Shown: one piece after another, positions 16,888 to 24,852 of the stretch | How positions within the stretch are numbered: the stretch's first letter is position 1 | Layout: the number at the start of each line of letters is the position of its first letter | From: Streptomyces sp. R44 | GTDB taxonomy: Bacteria > Actinomycetota > Actinomycetes > Streptomycetales > Streptomycetaceae | Assembly (NCBI RefSeq): GCF_041053105.1 | Contig: NZ_CP163444.1 | Span: forward strand, 5,394,001-5,458,000 | DNA length: 64,000 bases | Direction: 5' to 3' | Notes under the pieces: generated by a model | Database searches by the model: none | Told to the model about the DNA's origin: nothing | What the model saw: the letters and a program-made list of their open reading frames with translations, nothing else | Program-made: the position numbers and the translations under genes

Positions 16888-17160
16888 ATGTCTCGCATCG
16901 CGAAGGCTGCCGCTGTTCTCGCCGGCACGGGTGCCGTTGCCCTCAGCGGAGCCGGCCTGGCCGTCGCCGACTCGGGCGCCGAGGCCGTCGCCGCCCACTC
17001 TCCCGGTGTCGCCTCCGGCAACGTCGTCCAGGTCCCGGTCCACGTGCCGGTCAACCTCTGCGGCAACACCGTCAACGTCATCGGGCTGCTGAACCCGGCG
17101 TTCGGCAACACCTGCATCAACGCCGACGGTGGCCACGACGACGGCGGCTACGGCGGCTGA
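16888..17160 (+). CDS. Short chaplin with Asp/His/Gly-rich tail
   Basis: The product is 90 aa from ATG 16888 (AAGGAG six bases upstream). A signal peptide ends near residue 28 (GLAVADSG). The chaplin domain is SPGVASGNVVQVPVHVPVNL then CGNTVNVIGLLNPAFGNTC, nearly identical to that at 12941, with both Cys. Unlike usual short chaplins, which stop a few residues after the last Cys, this one continues with DGGHDDGGYGG, an 11-residue hydrophilic tail. It should be a secreted aerial-sheath fibre subunit. Followed by a very strong hairpin at 17171. Confidence 0.94.
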   Translation: MSRIAKAAAVLAGTGAVALSGAGLAVADSGAEAVAAHSPGVASGNVVQVPVHVPVNLCGNTVNVIGLLNPAFGNTCINADGGHDDGGYGG

Positions 17161-17170
17161 TCCCCCGCTT

Positions 17171-17215
17171 CACACGGATGTCCCCCCGGCCGTCGGCCGG
17201 GGGGACATCCGTGTG
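17171..17215. terminator. 21-bp perfect hairpin between convergent chaplin and melC2
   Basis: The arms 17171-17191 and 17195-17215 are perfectly complementary over 21 bp with a 3-base loop (GTC). It begins 10 bases after the chaplin stop and ends 7 bases before the melC2 stop codon, so it probably terminates both convergent transcripts. Confidence 0.85.
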
Positions 17216-17221
17216 TGGGGG

Positions 17222-18088
17222 TCAGGCGTACCGGTAGATCCGGCTGTGGTCGAACATCGACGCCGGGGTCACGCCCCAGGGCGCCATCGGCTCGTGCCGG
17301 GCGGCGACCTTGCGGTACTGGGAGTCCCCCAGGGGCGGCGGTTCCGCCGGCAGATAGCCGGCGCCGGGGTTCCGCTGCTGCCAGCGCGACCAGACCAGGT
17401 CGACGAAGGAGTGGTGCAGCCAGAAGACCGGGTCGTTCACGGAGCCGCCGCCGAGCATCAGACCGCCGACCCAGCGGTGCACCCGGTTGTGCAGCCGGAA
17501 CCGCTCGTTGCCCCGGCCCGGCGCCCAGCCCTCCAAGGCGTTGCGGAAGCCGCTCGCGCTCGTCGAGTTCCAGGGGGCCGCGTCGTACACCCGCTCGCGC
17601 ATCACCGCGTCCAGCTGGGCCGGGGTGGGGAGCGTGATCGGGTCGCGAGGACGGCCGAAGTCCCTGGTCAGATAGCGGACGTCGGTCATCGACTGGGTGA
17701 TCGTCCACCGTCCCGTGGCGTGCGCGAACGGGCCCGTCATCACCTGGAGGTCGGCGCGGCGGCCGTTGCCGCCCATGAAGTCCTCGCGCCAGATCGAGGA
17801 CGCCGGCGAATTGTCCCGGGTCCAGTCCCAGTACGGGACGGAGACCGTCGGGTCGATCCGGCGCAGGGCCGTCTCGAAGTCGAGCAGGAACTTGCGGTGC
17901 CAGGGCAGGAAGCTCGGGGTCATGTGGGCGATCCGGAGCCGGCCGCCCCCGTCGGCCGTGTAGTAGTCGATGTGGGTGCGGACGAAGCGGTCGTACGCAC
18001 CGGTGCGCTTGAGCTCCAGGACGGCGGCGACGAACTTGCGGCGCTCGGCGCCGGTCAGATCGCGCTGGTTCTTACGCGTGTACACCAC
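17222..18088 (-). CDS. melC2: Tyrosinase, copper monooxygenase
   Basis: The product is 288 aa from GTG 18088; a second GTG directly follows and gives the classical numbering (His38, 54, 63). GGGAGGGAG lies upstream. All six copper ligands are visible: CuA in RTHIDYY, RIAHMTPSFLPWHRKF; CuB in RLHNRVHRW and FWLHHSFVD. It hydroxylates monophenols and oxidises o-diphenols to quinones, giving melanin. MelC2 has no signal of its own and is exported with MelC1, whose gene overlaps this start by 17 bases. The CuB pair is shifted by about 10 residues against the reference Streptomyces enzymes because of insertions before it. Confidence 0.95.
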   Translation of the reverse strand: MVYTRKNQRDLTGAERRKFVAAVLELKRTGAYDRFVRTHIDYYTADGGGRLRIAHMTPSFLPWHRKFLLDFETALRRIDPTVSVPYWDWTRDNSPASSIWREDFMGGNGRRADLQVMTGPFAHATGRWTITQSMTDVRYLTRDFGRPRDPITLPTPAQLDAVMRERVYDAAPWNSTSASGFRNALEGWAPGRGNERFRLHNRVHRWVGGLMLGGGSVNDPVFWLHHSFVDLVWSRWQQRNPGAGYLPAEPPPLGDSQYRKVAARHEPMAPWGVTPASMFDHSRIYRYA

Positions 18089-18488
18089 GCGGGCTCCCTC
18101 CCGTCGGGTCGGTGGGGACGCCGTGGGCGCCCGCGAGCGGGGAGAGCCGGGCCGTGCCCAGCTCGTCCACGGCCGTGCGGGTGGCAGCCAGGGGCGTCGG
18201 ACAGGACTCGTAGTGGTCGATCGGGGTGACCCAGCCGCCGTCGGCGCAGCGCATCAGATGCAGCGGACGGCCGTCGACGAGGGCGGTCGGCTCGCCGCCG
18301 GGGCCGGAGAAGCCCAGGAGGCGACGGCCCCGGTACATCTCGTCGAAGGCGTGCGCATCGCGCGTACCCCCCGACGCGGGTCGGGCCGATTCCGGTCGGG
18401 TCGCGACACGGCCGAGCGCACCGCCGGTGAAGGCGGTGACGGCCAGGGCGAACAGGGACCGCAGTGCGACGCGGCGCGGGACGATCAT
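18072..18488 (-). CDS. melC1: Tyrosinase cofactor MelC1, copper chaperone
   Basis: The product is 138 aa from ATG 18488, with GGAG upstream. The N-terminus (RRVALRSLFALAVTAFTGGA) is a twin-arginine-like export signal, as in known MelC1. The body has AFDEMYRGRRL, the family signature, with a Tyr/His/Met/Cys-rich surface (LHLMRCADGG, DHYESCP) for copper handover. MelC1 forms a complex with apo-MelC2, inserts copper and carries it through Tat. It is the first gene of the melC operon and may be controlled through the dyad at 18514. Confidence 0.92.
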   Translation of the reverse strand: MIVPRRVALRSLFALAVTAFTGGALGRVATRPESARPASGGTRDAHAFDEMYRGRRLLGFSGPGGEPTALVDGRPLHLMRCADGGWVTPIDHYESCPTPLAATRTAVDELGTARLSPLAGAHGVPTDPTGGSPRGVHA

Positions 18489-18513
18489 CAGTGATCTCCT
18501 GGTGGTCGGCTTA

Positions 18514-18526
18514 TGCCCTCAGGGCA
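18514..18526. promoter_or_regulatory. Palindrome TGCCCTCAGGGCA upstream of melC1
   Basis: A perfect 6+1+6 dyad lies 25 bases before the melC1 start. The arrangement TNCCC-N3-GGGNA resembles copper-sensor CsoR operators, as I recall them from Streptomyces, and tyrosinase needs copper. The regulator is inference. Confidence 0.4.
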
Positions 18527-18638
18527 CAACGATGAAAACCCGGGTTCGTTGCGGTGGAAATGGCAGCGGCGTGAATGTCGGCCGTTCGAGTGAATTCGGC
18601 ACGGGGAAAGGGTGGTTGGAGCACTAGCATCCGGTTTC

Positions 18639-19142
18639 ATGACCACTTCCAACGTCGTTTCCTCGGCGCGCAGCGCCTCTCCGCTGGGAACTCTCACGGT
18701 GATTCCGTGGTCCAGCGAGCCCTCCGCCGAATCGGCGGGCACGCCGTTCCTGATGGCGTATTCGCTCGGCGACGGCCGGGACGGTCCCGAGGCCGGTCAG
18801 CAGGCGATGCGGACGGCCCTGGAGTCGATGGGCCTCTCGGTCGGCGACCGGCTCTTCGATCTGGAGAAGGACGCCGGGATCAAGGCCTCGCTGCTCGTCG
18901 AGGCCGGTTCGGCCGTGCTCACGCTGCCCTTCCTGAAGGTGCAGTGCCCGGTGCCGGACGAGTGGCAGGCGGCCGCCCGCGAGCAGGGCAAGGTCTACTT
19001 CCTCTGCTCCGTGCGGCCCTGGGCCGAGGGCGTGCCCGGGGAGCCCGTCGAGGAGGAGCGGCTGAAGGCCTTCGTCTCGGACGAGGAGATGCTCGCCGAC
19101 AGCGCCCACGTCCTGCTGCCGGTCCGCCGCGTCCAGGGCTGA
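18639..19142 (+). CDS. DUF5949-like protein
   Basis: The product is 167 aa. ATG 18639 has no Shine-Dalgarno but TAGCAT lies eight bases before it, which suggests a leaderless transcript. Conserved phrases are LGTLTVIPWSSEP, LMAYSLGDGRDGPEAG, VLTLPFLKVQCPVPDEWQAA and RPWAEGVPGEPV. From memory these match the Streptomyces family DUF5949, function unknown. It has no signal peptide or membrane helix and is predicted cytoplasmic. It precedes the VKOR gene by 19 bases and may be co-transcribed with it. Confidence 0.7.
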   Translation: MTTSNVVSSARSASPLGTLTVIPWSSEPSAESAGTPFLMAYSLGDGRDGPEAGQQAMRTALESMGLSVGDRLFDLEKDAGIKASLLVEAGSAVLTLPFLKVQCPVPDEWQAAAREQGKVYFLCSVRPWAEGVPGEPVEEERLKAFVSDEEMLADSAHVLLPVRRVQG

Positions 19143-19161
19143 CCGGGAAGGGGGCGGCGTC

Positions 19162-19809
19162 ATGGCGACGGCGAACGTACGGGGCGGGGTGCCGGGTCAG
19201 CGGCAGGAGGAGGCCGGGCCGGAGACCGGAGGGCCGATCGGCGCGAGCCGGGCCCTCGCCCGGCTGCTGCTCGTCACCGGTGCGGCGGGCGTGCTCGCCG
19301 CCTGGGTGATCACGATCGACAAGTTCCTGCTCCTGGAGGACCCGGGCTTCCAGCCCGGGTGCAGCCTGAACCCGGTCGTGTCCTGCGGCAACATCATGAA
19401 GAGCGAGCAGGCGGCGGTGTTCGGCTTCCCGAACCCGATGCTCGGACTCGTCACGTACGCCGTCGTCGTCGCCGTCGGTGCCGGGCTCCTCGCCGGGGCC
19501 CGCTACCGGGGCTGGTTCTGGCTCGGCCTCAACGCCGGGATGCTCTTCGGGGTCGGCTTCTGCACCTGGCTGATGTACCAGTCGCTGTACGAGATCAACT
19601 CGCTCTGCCTGTGGTGCTGCCTGGCCTGGGTCGCGACCATCGTCATGTTCTGGTACGTCACCGCCCACAACGTCCGGGAGCGCGTGCTGCCCGCCCCGGC
19701 GGGGCTGCGGACCTTCCTCGGCGAGTTCACCTTCGCCCTGCCCGTCCTGCACATCGGGATCATCGGGATGCTGATCCTGACCCGCTGGTGGGACTTCTGG
19801 ACGAGCTGA
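19162..19809 (+). CDS. Vitamin K epoxide reductase (VKOR) family protein
   Basis: The product is 215 aa from ATG 19162, with GGGAAGGGGG upstream. It has four or five membrane helices. The loop Cys pair is in GCSLNPVVSCGNIMKSE and the redox CXXC in NSLCLWCCLAW. Bacterial VKORs reoxidise a DsbA-type partner through menaquinone and so drive disulfide formation outside the membrane. Chaplins and other nearby secreted proteins need disulfides, which makes the location sensible. No thioredoxin-like partner is fused or adjacent. Followed at one base by the GH26 paralogue. Confidence 0.92.
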   Translation: MATANVRGGVPGQRQEEAGPETGGPIGASRALARLLLVTGAAGVLAAWVITIDKFLLLEDPGFQPGCSLNPVVSCGNIMKSEQAAVFGFPNPMLGLVTYAVVVAVGAGLLAGARYRGWFWLGLNAGMLFGVGFCTWLMYQSLYEINSLCLWCCLAWVATIVMFWYVTAHNVRERVLPAPAGLRTFLGEFTFALPVLHIGIIGMLILTRWWDFWTS

Positions 19810-19810
19810 C

Positions 19811-20827
19811 GTGCGTCACCTCCCCTCCTGGTTCACCTGGCCGCGAGCCGCACTGACCGTGCTGCTCGCGGCCGTCGCCGTCCTCCTGCTGGTGCTGCTG
19901 CCCGGCCGGACCGGCACGCGGACCGTGCCCGAGGCGGCGCCCGAGCCGCTGACGGGTGTCCCTTCGGGGTTCTTCACCGGCTCCGACGAGGCCGGGGTGC
20001 GGCGGATCGCCGAGGTGCAGGAGTGGCTCGGCGGCGGCTCGCTGACGGTCGGTCACACCTATCTGCCGGGCGACCGCTGGTCCAACATCGAGGGGCATCC
20101 GGCGCTCTTCGCGCCCTGGGCGCGCTGGAAGGCGGAGCGGCCGGGCCGTCTCTTCGTGCTGAACGTGCCGCTGCTCGACCGGAACGAGGCCGGGCTGCCG
20201 GACACGGAGGTGCGGGCGGAGCTGCGGCAGGGTGCCGGGGGCGCGTACGACGGGCATTTCCGGACGCTGGGGGAGCGGCTCGTCGCGCACGGGCTCGGCG
20301 ACGCGGTCCTGGTGCTCGGCTGGGAGATGAACGGCACCACGTACAGCCATCGCTGCGGCCCGGACCCGACGGCCTGGAAGGCGTACTGGCGGCGGGTGGT
20401 GGGGGCGCTGCGGGAGGTGCCGGGGCAGCGGTTCCGCTTCGACTTCACGCCGAGCCGGGGTCTCGACGCCATCCCCTGGCCGCACTGCTACCCGGGCGAC
20501 GACGTCGTCGACATCATCGGGATGGACGCCTACGACCAGCCGGCCGGGCTCTCCTTCGAGGAGCAGGTGGACGAGGAGTACGGGCTCGCGCACCATGTGC
20601 GGTTCGCGGCGGCGCACGGCAAGCCCGTCTCGTACCCGGAGTGGGGGCTCTTCAGGAACGGGGACAACCCGGCCTATGTACGGGGGATGCTGGACTGGTT
20701 CGCGGCGCACCGGCCCGTCTACCAGACCGTCACCGACTACTGCCCGCACGGGGTGTGGGAGTGCGCCGACAATCCGGAGTCGGCGCGGCTCGTCCGGGGC
20801 GCGCTGGGGGCGTCAGGCCGGCGGTGA
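19811..20827 (+). CDS. Membrane-anchored or secreted GH26-type glycosidase
   Basis: The product is 338 aa from GTG 19811, one base after the VKOR stop. The N-terminus has a hydrophobic segment (residues about 12-31) with LLLVLLPGR, which may be an uncleaved anchor. The catalytic domain (about 50-330) is closely related to the protein at 272: GWEMNGTTY with Glu172, [14 protein letters not shown] with Glu277, and identical phrases such as RGLDAIPW and [13 protein letters not shown]. It lacks the PEPK spacer and the C-terminal module. It overlaps the convergent TetR gene by 15 bases. Likely acts on the same beta-mannan-like substrate at the cell surface. Confidence 0.8.
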   Translation: MRHLPSWFTWPRAALTVLLAAVAVLLLVLLPGRTGTRTVPEAAPEPLTGVPSGFFTGSDEAGVRRIAEVQEWLGGGSLTVGHTYLPGDRWSNIEGHPALFAPWARWKAERPGRLFVLNVPLLDRNEAGLPDTEVRAELRQGAGGAYDGHFRTLGERLVAHGLGDAVLVLGWEMNGTTYSHRCGPDPTAWKAYWRRVVGALREVPGQRFRFDFTPSRGLDAIPWPHCYPGDDVVDIIGMDAYDQPAGLSFEEQVDEEYGLAHHVRFAAAHGKPVSYPEWGLFRNGDNPAYVRGMLDWFAAHRPVYQTVTDYCPHGVWECADNPESARLVRGALGASGRR

Positions 20828-21415
20828 GGGCGTCAGGCCGGTCTTGAGGGTGTCGACCGTGCGGTTCAGGAGGGCGACGAGGTCCTCGCTGCGGCCGTGC
20901 TCGGCCCAGTGGACGGTCGCCTCGCGGAGCGCGCCGAGGACCGCCGCCGTGAAGATCCGTACCTCCAGGTCGTCCGCGTCCCGGCCGGTGCGGTCGGCGA
21001 TCGCGTGGGCGAGGCGGCGGCCCGTCACCGCGGTGGTCTCGGTGAAGCGGGCGCGTACGGACGGGATCTCCACCATGAGCCGGGCGCGCAGCCGGGTCTC
21101 CTCGGGCTCCTCGTCGAGGGCGGCGCGGACGGCTTCGAGGACGACCGCACGGAGCGATTCGAGCGGCTCCTCGCCGGCGGGGCGGGCGCGCAGCCGGGCT
21201 TCGAGGAGCTCGTCGTTCTCGTCGGTGAGGACGATGTCCTCCCGGACCGGGAAGTAGCGGACGACGGTGGAGGGGGAGACCTCGGCGGCCGCGGCGATGC
21301 GTTCGGTGGTGGTCGCGTCCCAGCCGTGCTCGGCGGCGAGCCGGTAGGTGGCCCTCCGGATCGCCGCGCGGGTCTTCGCCTTCTTGCGTTCGCGGAGGCT
21401 GGGGCGTTCGTTCAT
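20813..21415 (-). CDS. TetR-family transcriptional regulator
   Basis: The product is 200 aa from ATG 21415. The N-terminal helix-turn-helix is typical: RAAIRRATYRLAAEHGWDAT then TTERIAAAAEVSPSTVVRYF. The all-helical C-terminal ligand domain (RARLMVEIPSVRARF onwards) looks like the MftR/AcrR-like actinobacterial group. It lies 17 bases after the TrhA gene on the same strand, so the two are probably one transcript. The dyad at 22135 upstream of that unit is a good candidate for its operator, which would make it autoregulatory. Confidence 0.9.
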   Translation of the reverse strand: MNERPSLRERKKAKTRAAIRRATYRLAAEHGWDATTTERIAAAAEVSPSTVVRYFPVREDIVLTDENDELLEARLRARPAGEEPLESLRAVVLEAVRAALDEEPEETRLRARLMVEIPSVRARFTETTAVTGRRLAHAIADRTGRDADDLEVRIFTAAVLGALREATVHWAEHGRSEDLVALLNRTVDTLKTGLTPSPPA

Positions 21416-21432
21416 GGGTTCATCGTCCCAGG

Positions 21433-22119
21433 TCAGGCGTGCTGGTAGGCCACCAGCGAGATGCCGACGTAGTGGACGATGAAGGCCGCGAGGGTCAGCG
21501 AGTGGAAGACCTCGTGGAAGCCGAACCAGCGCGGGGAGGGGTTCGGGCGCTTGATGCCGTAGATGACGCCGCCCGCGCTGTAGAGCAGTCCGCCGACGAT
21601 CACGAGGACGAGGACGGCGATGCCGCCGGCGCGCATGAAGTCGGGCAGGAAGAAGACGGCGGCCCAGCCCATCGCGATGTAGCAGGGCGTGTACAGCCAG
21701 CGAGGGGCGCCGACCCAGAAGACGCGGAAGGCGATGCCGGCGGCGGCCGCGACCCAGACCGCCCACATGAGCGGCTTCGCCGTGGAGTCGGGGAGGAGCA
21801 GCAGGGTGAGCGGGGTGTAGGTGCCCGCGATGATCAGGAAGATGTTGGCGTGGTCGAGGCGTCGAAGTACGGCCTCGCCGCGCGGGCCCCAGTTGCCGCG
21901 GTGGTAGAGCGCGCTGATGCCGAAGAGCAGGCAGGCGGTGAGGACGTAGATCCCGCAGGCGATGCGGGCGCGGGGCGAGTCGGAGAGGGCGACGAGGGTG
22001 AGGCCCGCGACGATCACGGCGGGGAACATGCCCGCGTGCAGCCATCCTCTGAGCCGGGGCTTCGTCGGGAGCGACGCGGTGCGCTCGATCGGGGTCACTT
22101 CCGGCGTGGCTGCAGTCAT
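21433..22119 (-). CDS. trhA: TrhA/hemolysin III family membrane protein (PAQR superfamily)
   Basis: The product is 228 aa from ATG 22119 with seven hydrophobic segments. Family signatures are SALYHRGNWG (first His), RLDHANIFLIIAGTYTP (Asp/His), and FHEVFHSLTLAAF (two His near the C-terminus), the metal-binding set of the PAQR fold. The biological role of TrhA is not firmly known; membrane energetics or fatty-acid homeostasis is proposed. Transcribed with the TetR gene and away from PEP carboxykinase. Confidence 0.88.
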   Translation of the reverse strand: MTAATPEVTPIERTASLPTKPRLRGWLHAGMFPAVIVAGLTLVALSDSPRARIACGIYVLTACLLFGISALYHRGNWGPRGEAVLRRLDHANIFLIIAGTYTPLTLLLLPDSTAKPLMWAVWVAAAAGIAFRVFWVGAPRWLYTPCYIAMGWAAVFFLPDFMRAGGIAVLVLVIVGGLLYSAGGVIYGIKRPNPSPRWFGFHEVFHSLTLAAFIVHYVGISLVAYQHA

Positions 22120-22134
22120 GAGACGGAATCCTAG

Positions 22135-22148
22135 CTACGGCTCCGTAG
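22135..22148. promoter_or_regulatory. Probable TetR operator upstream of trhA
   Basis: Perfect dyad CTACGG-CT-CCGTAG lies 16 bases upstream of the trhA start and within the trhA/pckG divergent region. TACGG..CCGTA is a common TetR-family operator core, and the TetR gene is the next gene in the trhA operon. Confidence 0.5.
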
Positions 22149-22317
22149 GTAGTGGATATGAGTGGCGATGCTCACATGTGCACCCCCCTGGACATATGGG
22201 CGAATCCGTCGGATGATCAAATGAGTGCGGTCGGCACCGGATGAGCAGCTACGACGCATCCGGGTCGCAGCCCCCACGGGGCATACAGCGGAATACACCC
22301 CTCAACAAGGAGCAATC

Positions 22318-24135
22318 GTGGCGCGCGACAACGCGGCTCCCCTTCCCACCCAGCACCAGGAGCTCGTCTCCTGGGTGAACGAGATCGCCGAGATCACCCA
22401 GCCGGACAACATCGTCTGGTGCGACGGCTCCGAGGCCGAGTACGAGCGCCTGTGTGAGGAGCTCGTCGCCAAGGGGACCTTCAAGAAGCTCGACCCGGTC
22501 AAGCGCCCGAACTCGTACTACGCCGCCTCCGACCCGTCCGACGTCGCGCGCGTCGAGGACCGGACCTTCATCTGCTCCGAGAAGGAGGAGGACGCGGGCC
22601 CGACCAACCACTGGAAGGCCCCGGCGGAGATGAAGGACATCTTCGCGGGCGAGAAGGGCATCTTCCGCGGCTCCATGCGCGGCCGCACCATGTACGTCGT
22701 GCCCTTCTGCATGGGCCCGGTCGGCTCCCCGCTCTCCGCCATCGGCGTCGAGATCACCGACTCCGCGTACGTCGCCGTCTCCATGCGCACCATGACCCGC
22801 ATGGGACAGGCCGTCCTCGACGAGCTCGGCACCGACGGCTTCTTCGTCAAGGCCGTCCACACCCTCGGCGCTCCGCTCGCCGAGGGCGAGGCCGACGTGC
22901 CGTGGCCCTGCAACTCCACCAAGTACATCTCGCACTTCCCGGAGACCCGCGAGATCTGGTCGTACGGCTCGGGCTACGGCGGCAACGCCCTGCTCGGCAA
23001 GAAGTGCTACGCGCTCCGCATCGCGTCCGTCATGGCGCGTGACGAGGGCTGGCTCGCCGAGCACATGCTGATCCTCAAGCTGACCCCGCCGCAGGGCGAG
23101 GCCAAGTACGTCGCCGCCGCCTTCCCGTCCGCCTGCGGCAAGACCAACCTCGCGATGCTGGAGCCCACGATCTCCGGCTGGACGGTCGAGACCATCGGCG
23201 ACGACATCGCCTGGATGCGCTTCGGCGAGGACGGTCGCCTCTACGCGATCAACCCCGAGGCCGGCTTCTTCGGCGTCGCGCCCGGCACCGGCGAGCACAC
23301 CAACGCCAACGCCATGAAGACCCTCTGGGGCAACTCCGTCTTCACCAACGTCGCGCTCACCGACGACGGCGACGTCTGGTGGGAGGGCATGACCGAGCAG
23401 GCGCCCGCCCACCTCACGGACTGGAAGGGCAACGACTGGACACCGGAGTCCGAGACCCCGGCCGCCCACCCCAACGCCCGCTTCACCGTCCCGGCCGGCC
23501 AGTGCCCGACGATCGCCCCCGAGTGGGAGGACACCAAGGGCGTCCCGATCTCCGCGATCCTCTTCGGTGGCCGCCGCGCCTCCGCCGTCCCGCTGGTCAC
23601 CGAGTCCTTCGACTGGAACCACGGCGTCTTCCTCGGTGCGAACGTCGCCTCCGAGAAGACCGCCGCCGCCGAGGGCAAGGTCGGCGAGCTGCGCCGCGAC
23701 CCCTTCGCCATGCTGCCGTTCTGCGGCTACAACATGGGCGACTACATGGCCCACTGGGTCAAGGTGGGCGCGAACGCCGACCAGGCGAAGCTGCCGAAGA
23801 TCTACTACGTGAACTGGTTCCGCAAGAACGACGCCGGCAAGTTCGTCTGGCCCGGCTTCGGCGAGAACAGCCGCGTCCTGAAGTGGATCGTCGAGCGCCT
23901 CGACGGCAAGGCCGAGGGCGTCGAGACCCCGATCGGCATCCTGCCGACCGCCGAGTCCCTCGACACCGACGGCCTGGACCTGCCGGCCGAGGACCTGGAG
24001 TTCCTCCTCAAGGTCGACCGTGACGTGTGGCGCGAAGAGGCCGCCCTCGTCCCGGACCACCTGAACACCTTCGGCGACCACACGCCGAAGGAGCTGTGGG
24101 ACGAGTACAACGCGCTCGTGGAGCGCCTCGGCTAG
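22318..24135 (+). CDS. pckG: Phosphoenolpyruvate carboxykinase, GTP-dependent
   Basis: The product is 605 aa from GTG 22318, with AAGGAG five bases upstream. It converts oxaloacetate plus GTP to PEP and CO2, the first step of gluconeogenesis, or runs in reverse. Key sites are visible: [17 protein letters not shown] (oxaloacetate loop), [18 protein letters not shown] (Mn and substrate Lys), [15 protein letters not shown] (P-loop with the hyperreactive Cys), [10 protein letters not shown] (metal Asp pair), and [10 protein letters not shown] (guanine/GTP contact). Full length for the family. A single-gene unit, cytoplasmic. Confidence 0.97.
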   Translation: MARDNAAPLPTQHQELVSWVNEIAEITQPDNIVWCDGSEAEYERLCEELVAKGTFKKLDPVKRPNSYYAASDPSDVARVEDRTFICSEKEEDAGPTNHWKAPAEMKDIFAGEKGIFRGSMRGRTMYVVPFCMGPVGSPLSAIGVEITDSAYVAVSMRTMTRMGQAVLDELGTDGFFVKAVHTLGAPLAEGEADVPWPCNSTKYISHFPETREIWSYGSGYGGNALLGKKCYALRIASVMARDEGWLAEHMLILKLTPPQGEAKYVAAAFPSACGKTNLAMLEPTISGWTVETIGDDIAWMRFGEDGRLYAINPEAGFFGVAPGTGEHTNANAMKTLWGNSVFTNVALTDDGDVWWEGMTEQAPAHLTDWKGNDWTPESETPAAHPNARFTVPAGQCPTIAPEWEDTKGVPISAILFGGRRASAVPLVTESFDWNHGVFLGANVASEKTAAAEGKVGELRRDPFAMLPFCGYNMGDYMAHWVKVGANADQAKLPKIYYVNWFRKNDAGKFVWPGFGENSRVLKWIVERLDGKAEGVETPIGILPTAESLDTDGLDLPAEDLEFLLKVDRDVWREEAALVPDHLNTFGDHTPKELWDEYNALVERLG

Positions 24136-24212
24136 TCCCTCTCGAACTCGTGGTGGGCTGCCCCGAAACACCGCCCTGACCAGTGGGGTCACGACGGTCC
24201 ATCACGACGCAA

Positions 24213-24248
24213 CCGGCCCCCGGAGCCCCCTCAGGCTCCGGGGGCCGG
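24213..24248. terminator. Bidirectional hairpin between pckG and the convergent operon
   Basis: 15-bp perfect stem CCGGCCCCCGGAGCC with its complement and a 6-base loop, placed between two converging genes. Confidence 0.75.
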
Positions 24249-24261
24249 CGCATGTCCGCGC

Positions 24262-24852
24262 TCAGTTGCCCCGCTCCTCCACATAGCGGGTGTGGACCTC
24301 CTGGCGGATCGCCTCCGCGTCCCGCAGGGCGGCCGCGATCGCCGTCATCTCCTCGTGGAGCGCGGTCAGCTGGCGTTCGAGGTGGCTCTCCGGAGGCTCG
24401 GCGCCCGGCGTGAACCGCGACCACCACCGCGTCCGTACGAAGGTGTCGACGGCCTCCGGGACGTCCTGGCGGACCGCGCGGGCCAGGACGTGGAGGTGGT
24501 CCGGGTCGCTCACCCAGCCCGGTTCGAGGAGGGCCTCCACCAGGGTGTCGAGCGCGGACACCTTCTCCCGGGTCTCCGGCGGCAGCTCCACCTCGGTGAG
24601 GTACGTGCGGAGGGTCGCGAAGTCGGCCCGCAGCGCGTCGAGTTGCTCGTCCGCGCCCGGGAAGTGCGGGGTGTCCGGGCGCTCCGGCGGGGCGATCAGC
24701 GCCCCCGCCGCGTACAGTCCGCCGACGACGAGCGGCCACAGGCCGCCCGCCGCGCCGGTGAGGGTGATCCCGACACCGGCCAGACCGCAGACGCTGCCGG
24801 TCAGGTTCTTGCGGGACTCGACGTACCCGAGCAGGCGGCTACTGGTACCCAC
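24262..24852 (-). CDS. Small membrane protein of the TelA/VWA operon, function unknown
   Basis: The product is 196 aa from GTG 24852, overlapping the VWA gene stop by 14 bases. Residues about 18-55 form two hydrophobic helices (GSVCGLAGVGITLTGAAGG and LWPLVVGGLYAAGALI). The rest is hydrophilic and helical, rich in Glu/Arg/Leu (QLTALHEEMTAIAAALRDAE), probably a cytoplasmic coiled coil. I do not recognise a named family. As the last gene of a conserved-looking operon it may be a membrane partner for the TelA-like and VWA proteins. Confidence 0.75.
   Translation of the reverse strand: MGTSSRLLGYVESRKNLTGSVCGLAGVGITLTGAAGGLWPLVVGGLYAAGALIAPPERPDTPHFPGADEQLDALRADFATLRTYLTEVELPPETREKVSALDTLVEALLEPGWVSDPDHLHVLARAVRQDVPEAVDTFVRTRWWSRFTPGAEPPESHLERQLTALHEEMTAIAAALRDAEAIRQEVHTRYVEERGN

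Noticed and set aside
22249..24192. 647-codon minus-strand frame over PEP carboxykinase
   Set aside because: Antisense shadow of a highly conserved gene, typical of high-GC third-position bias.
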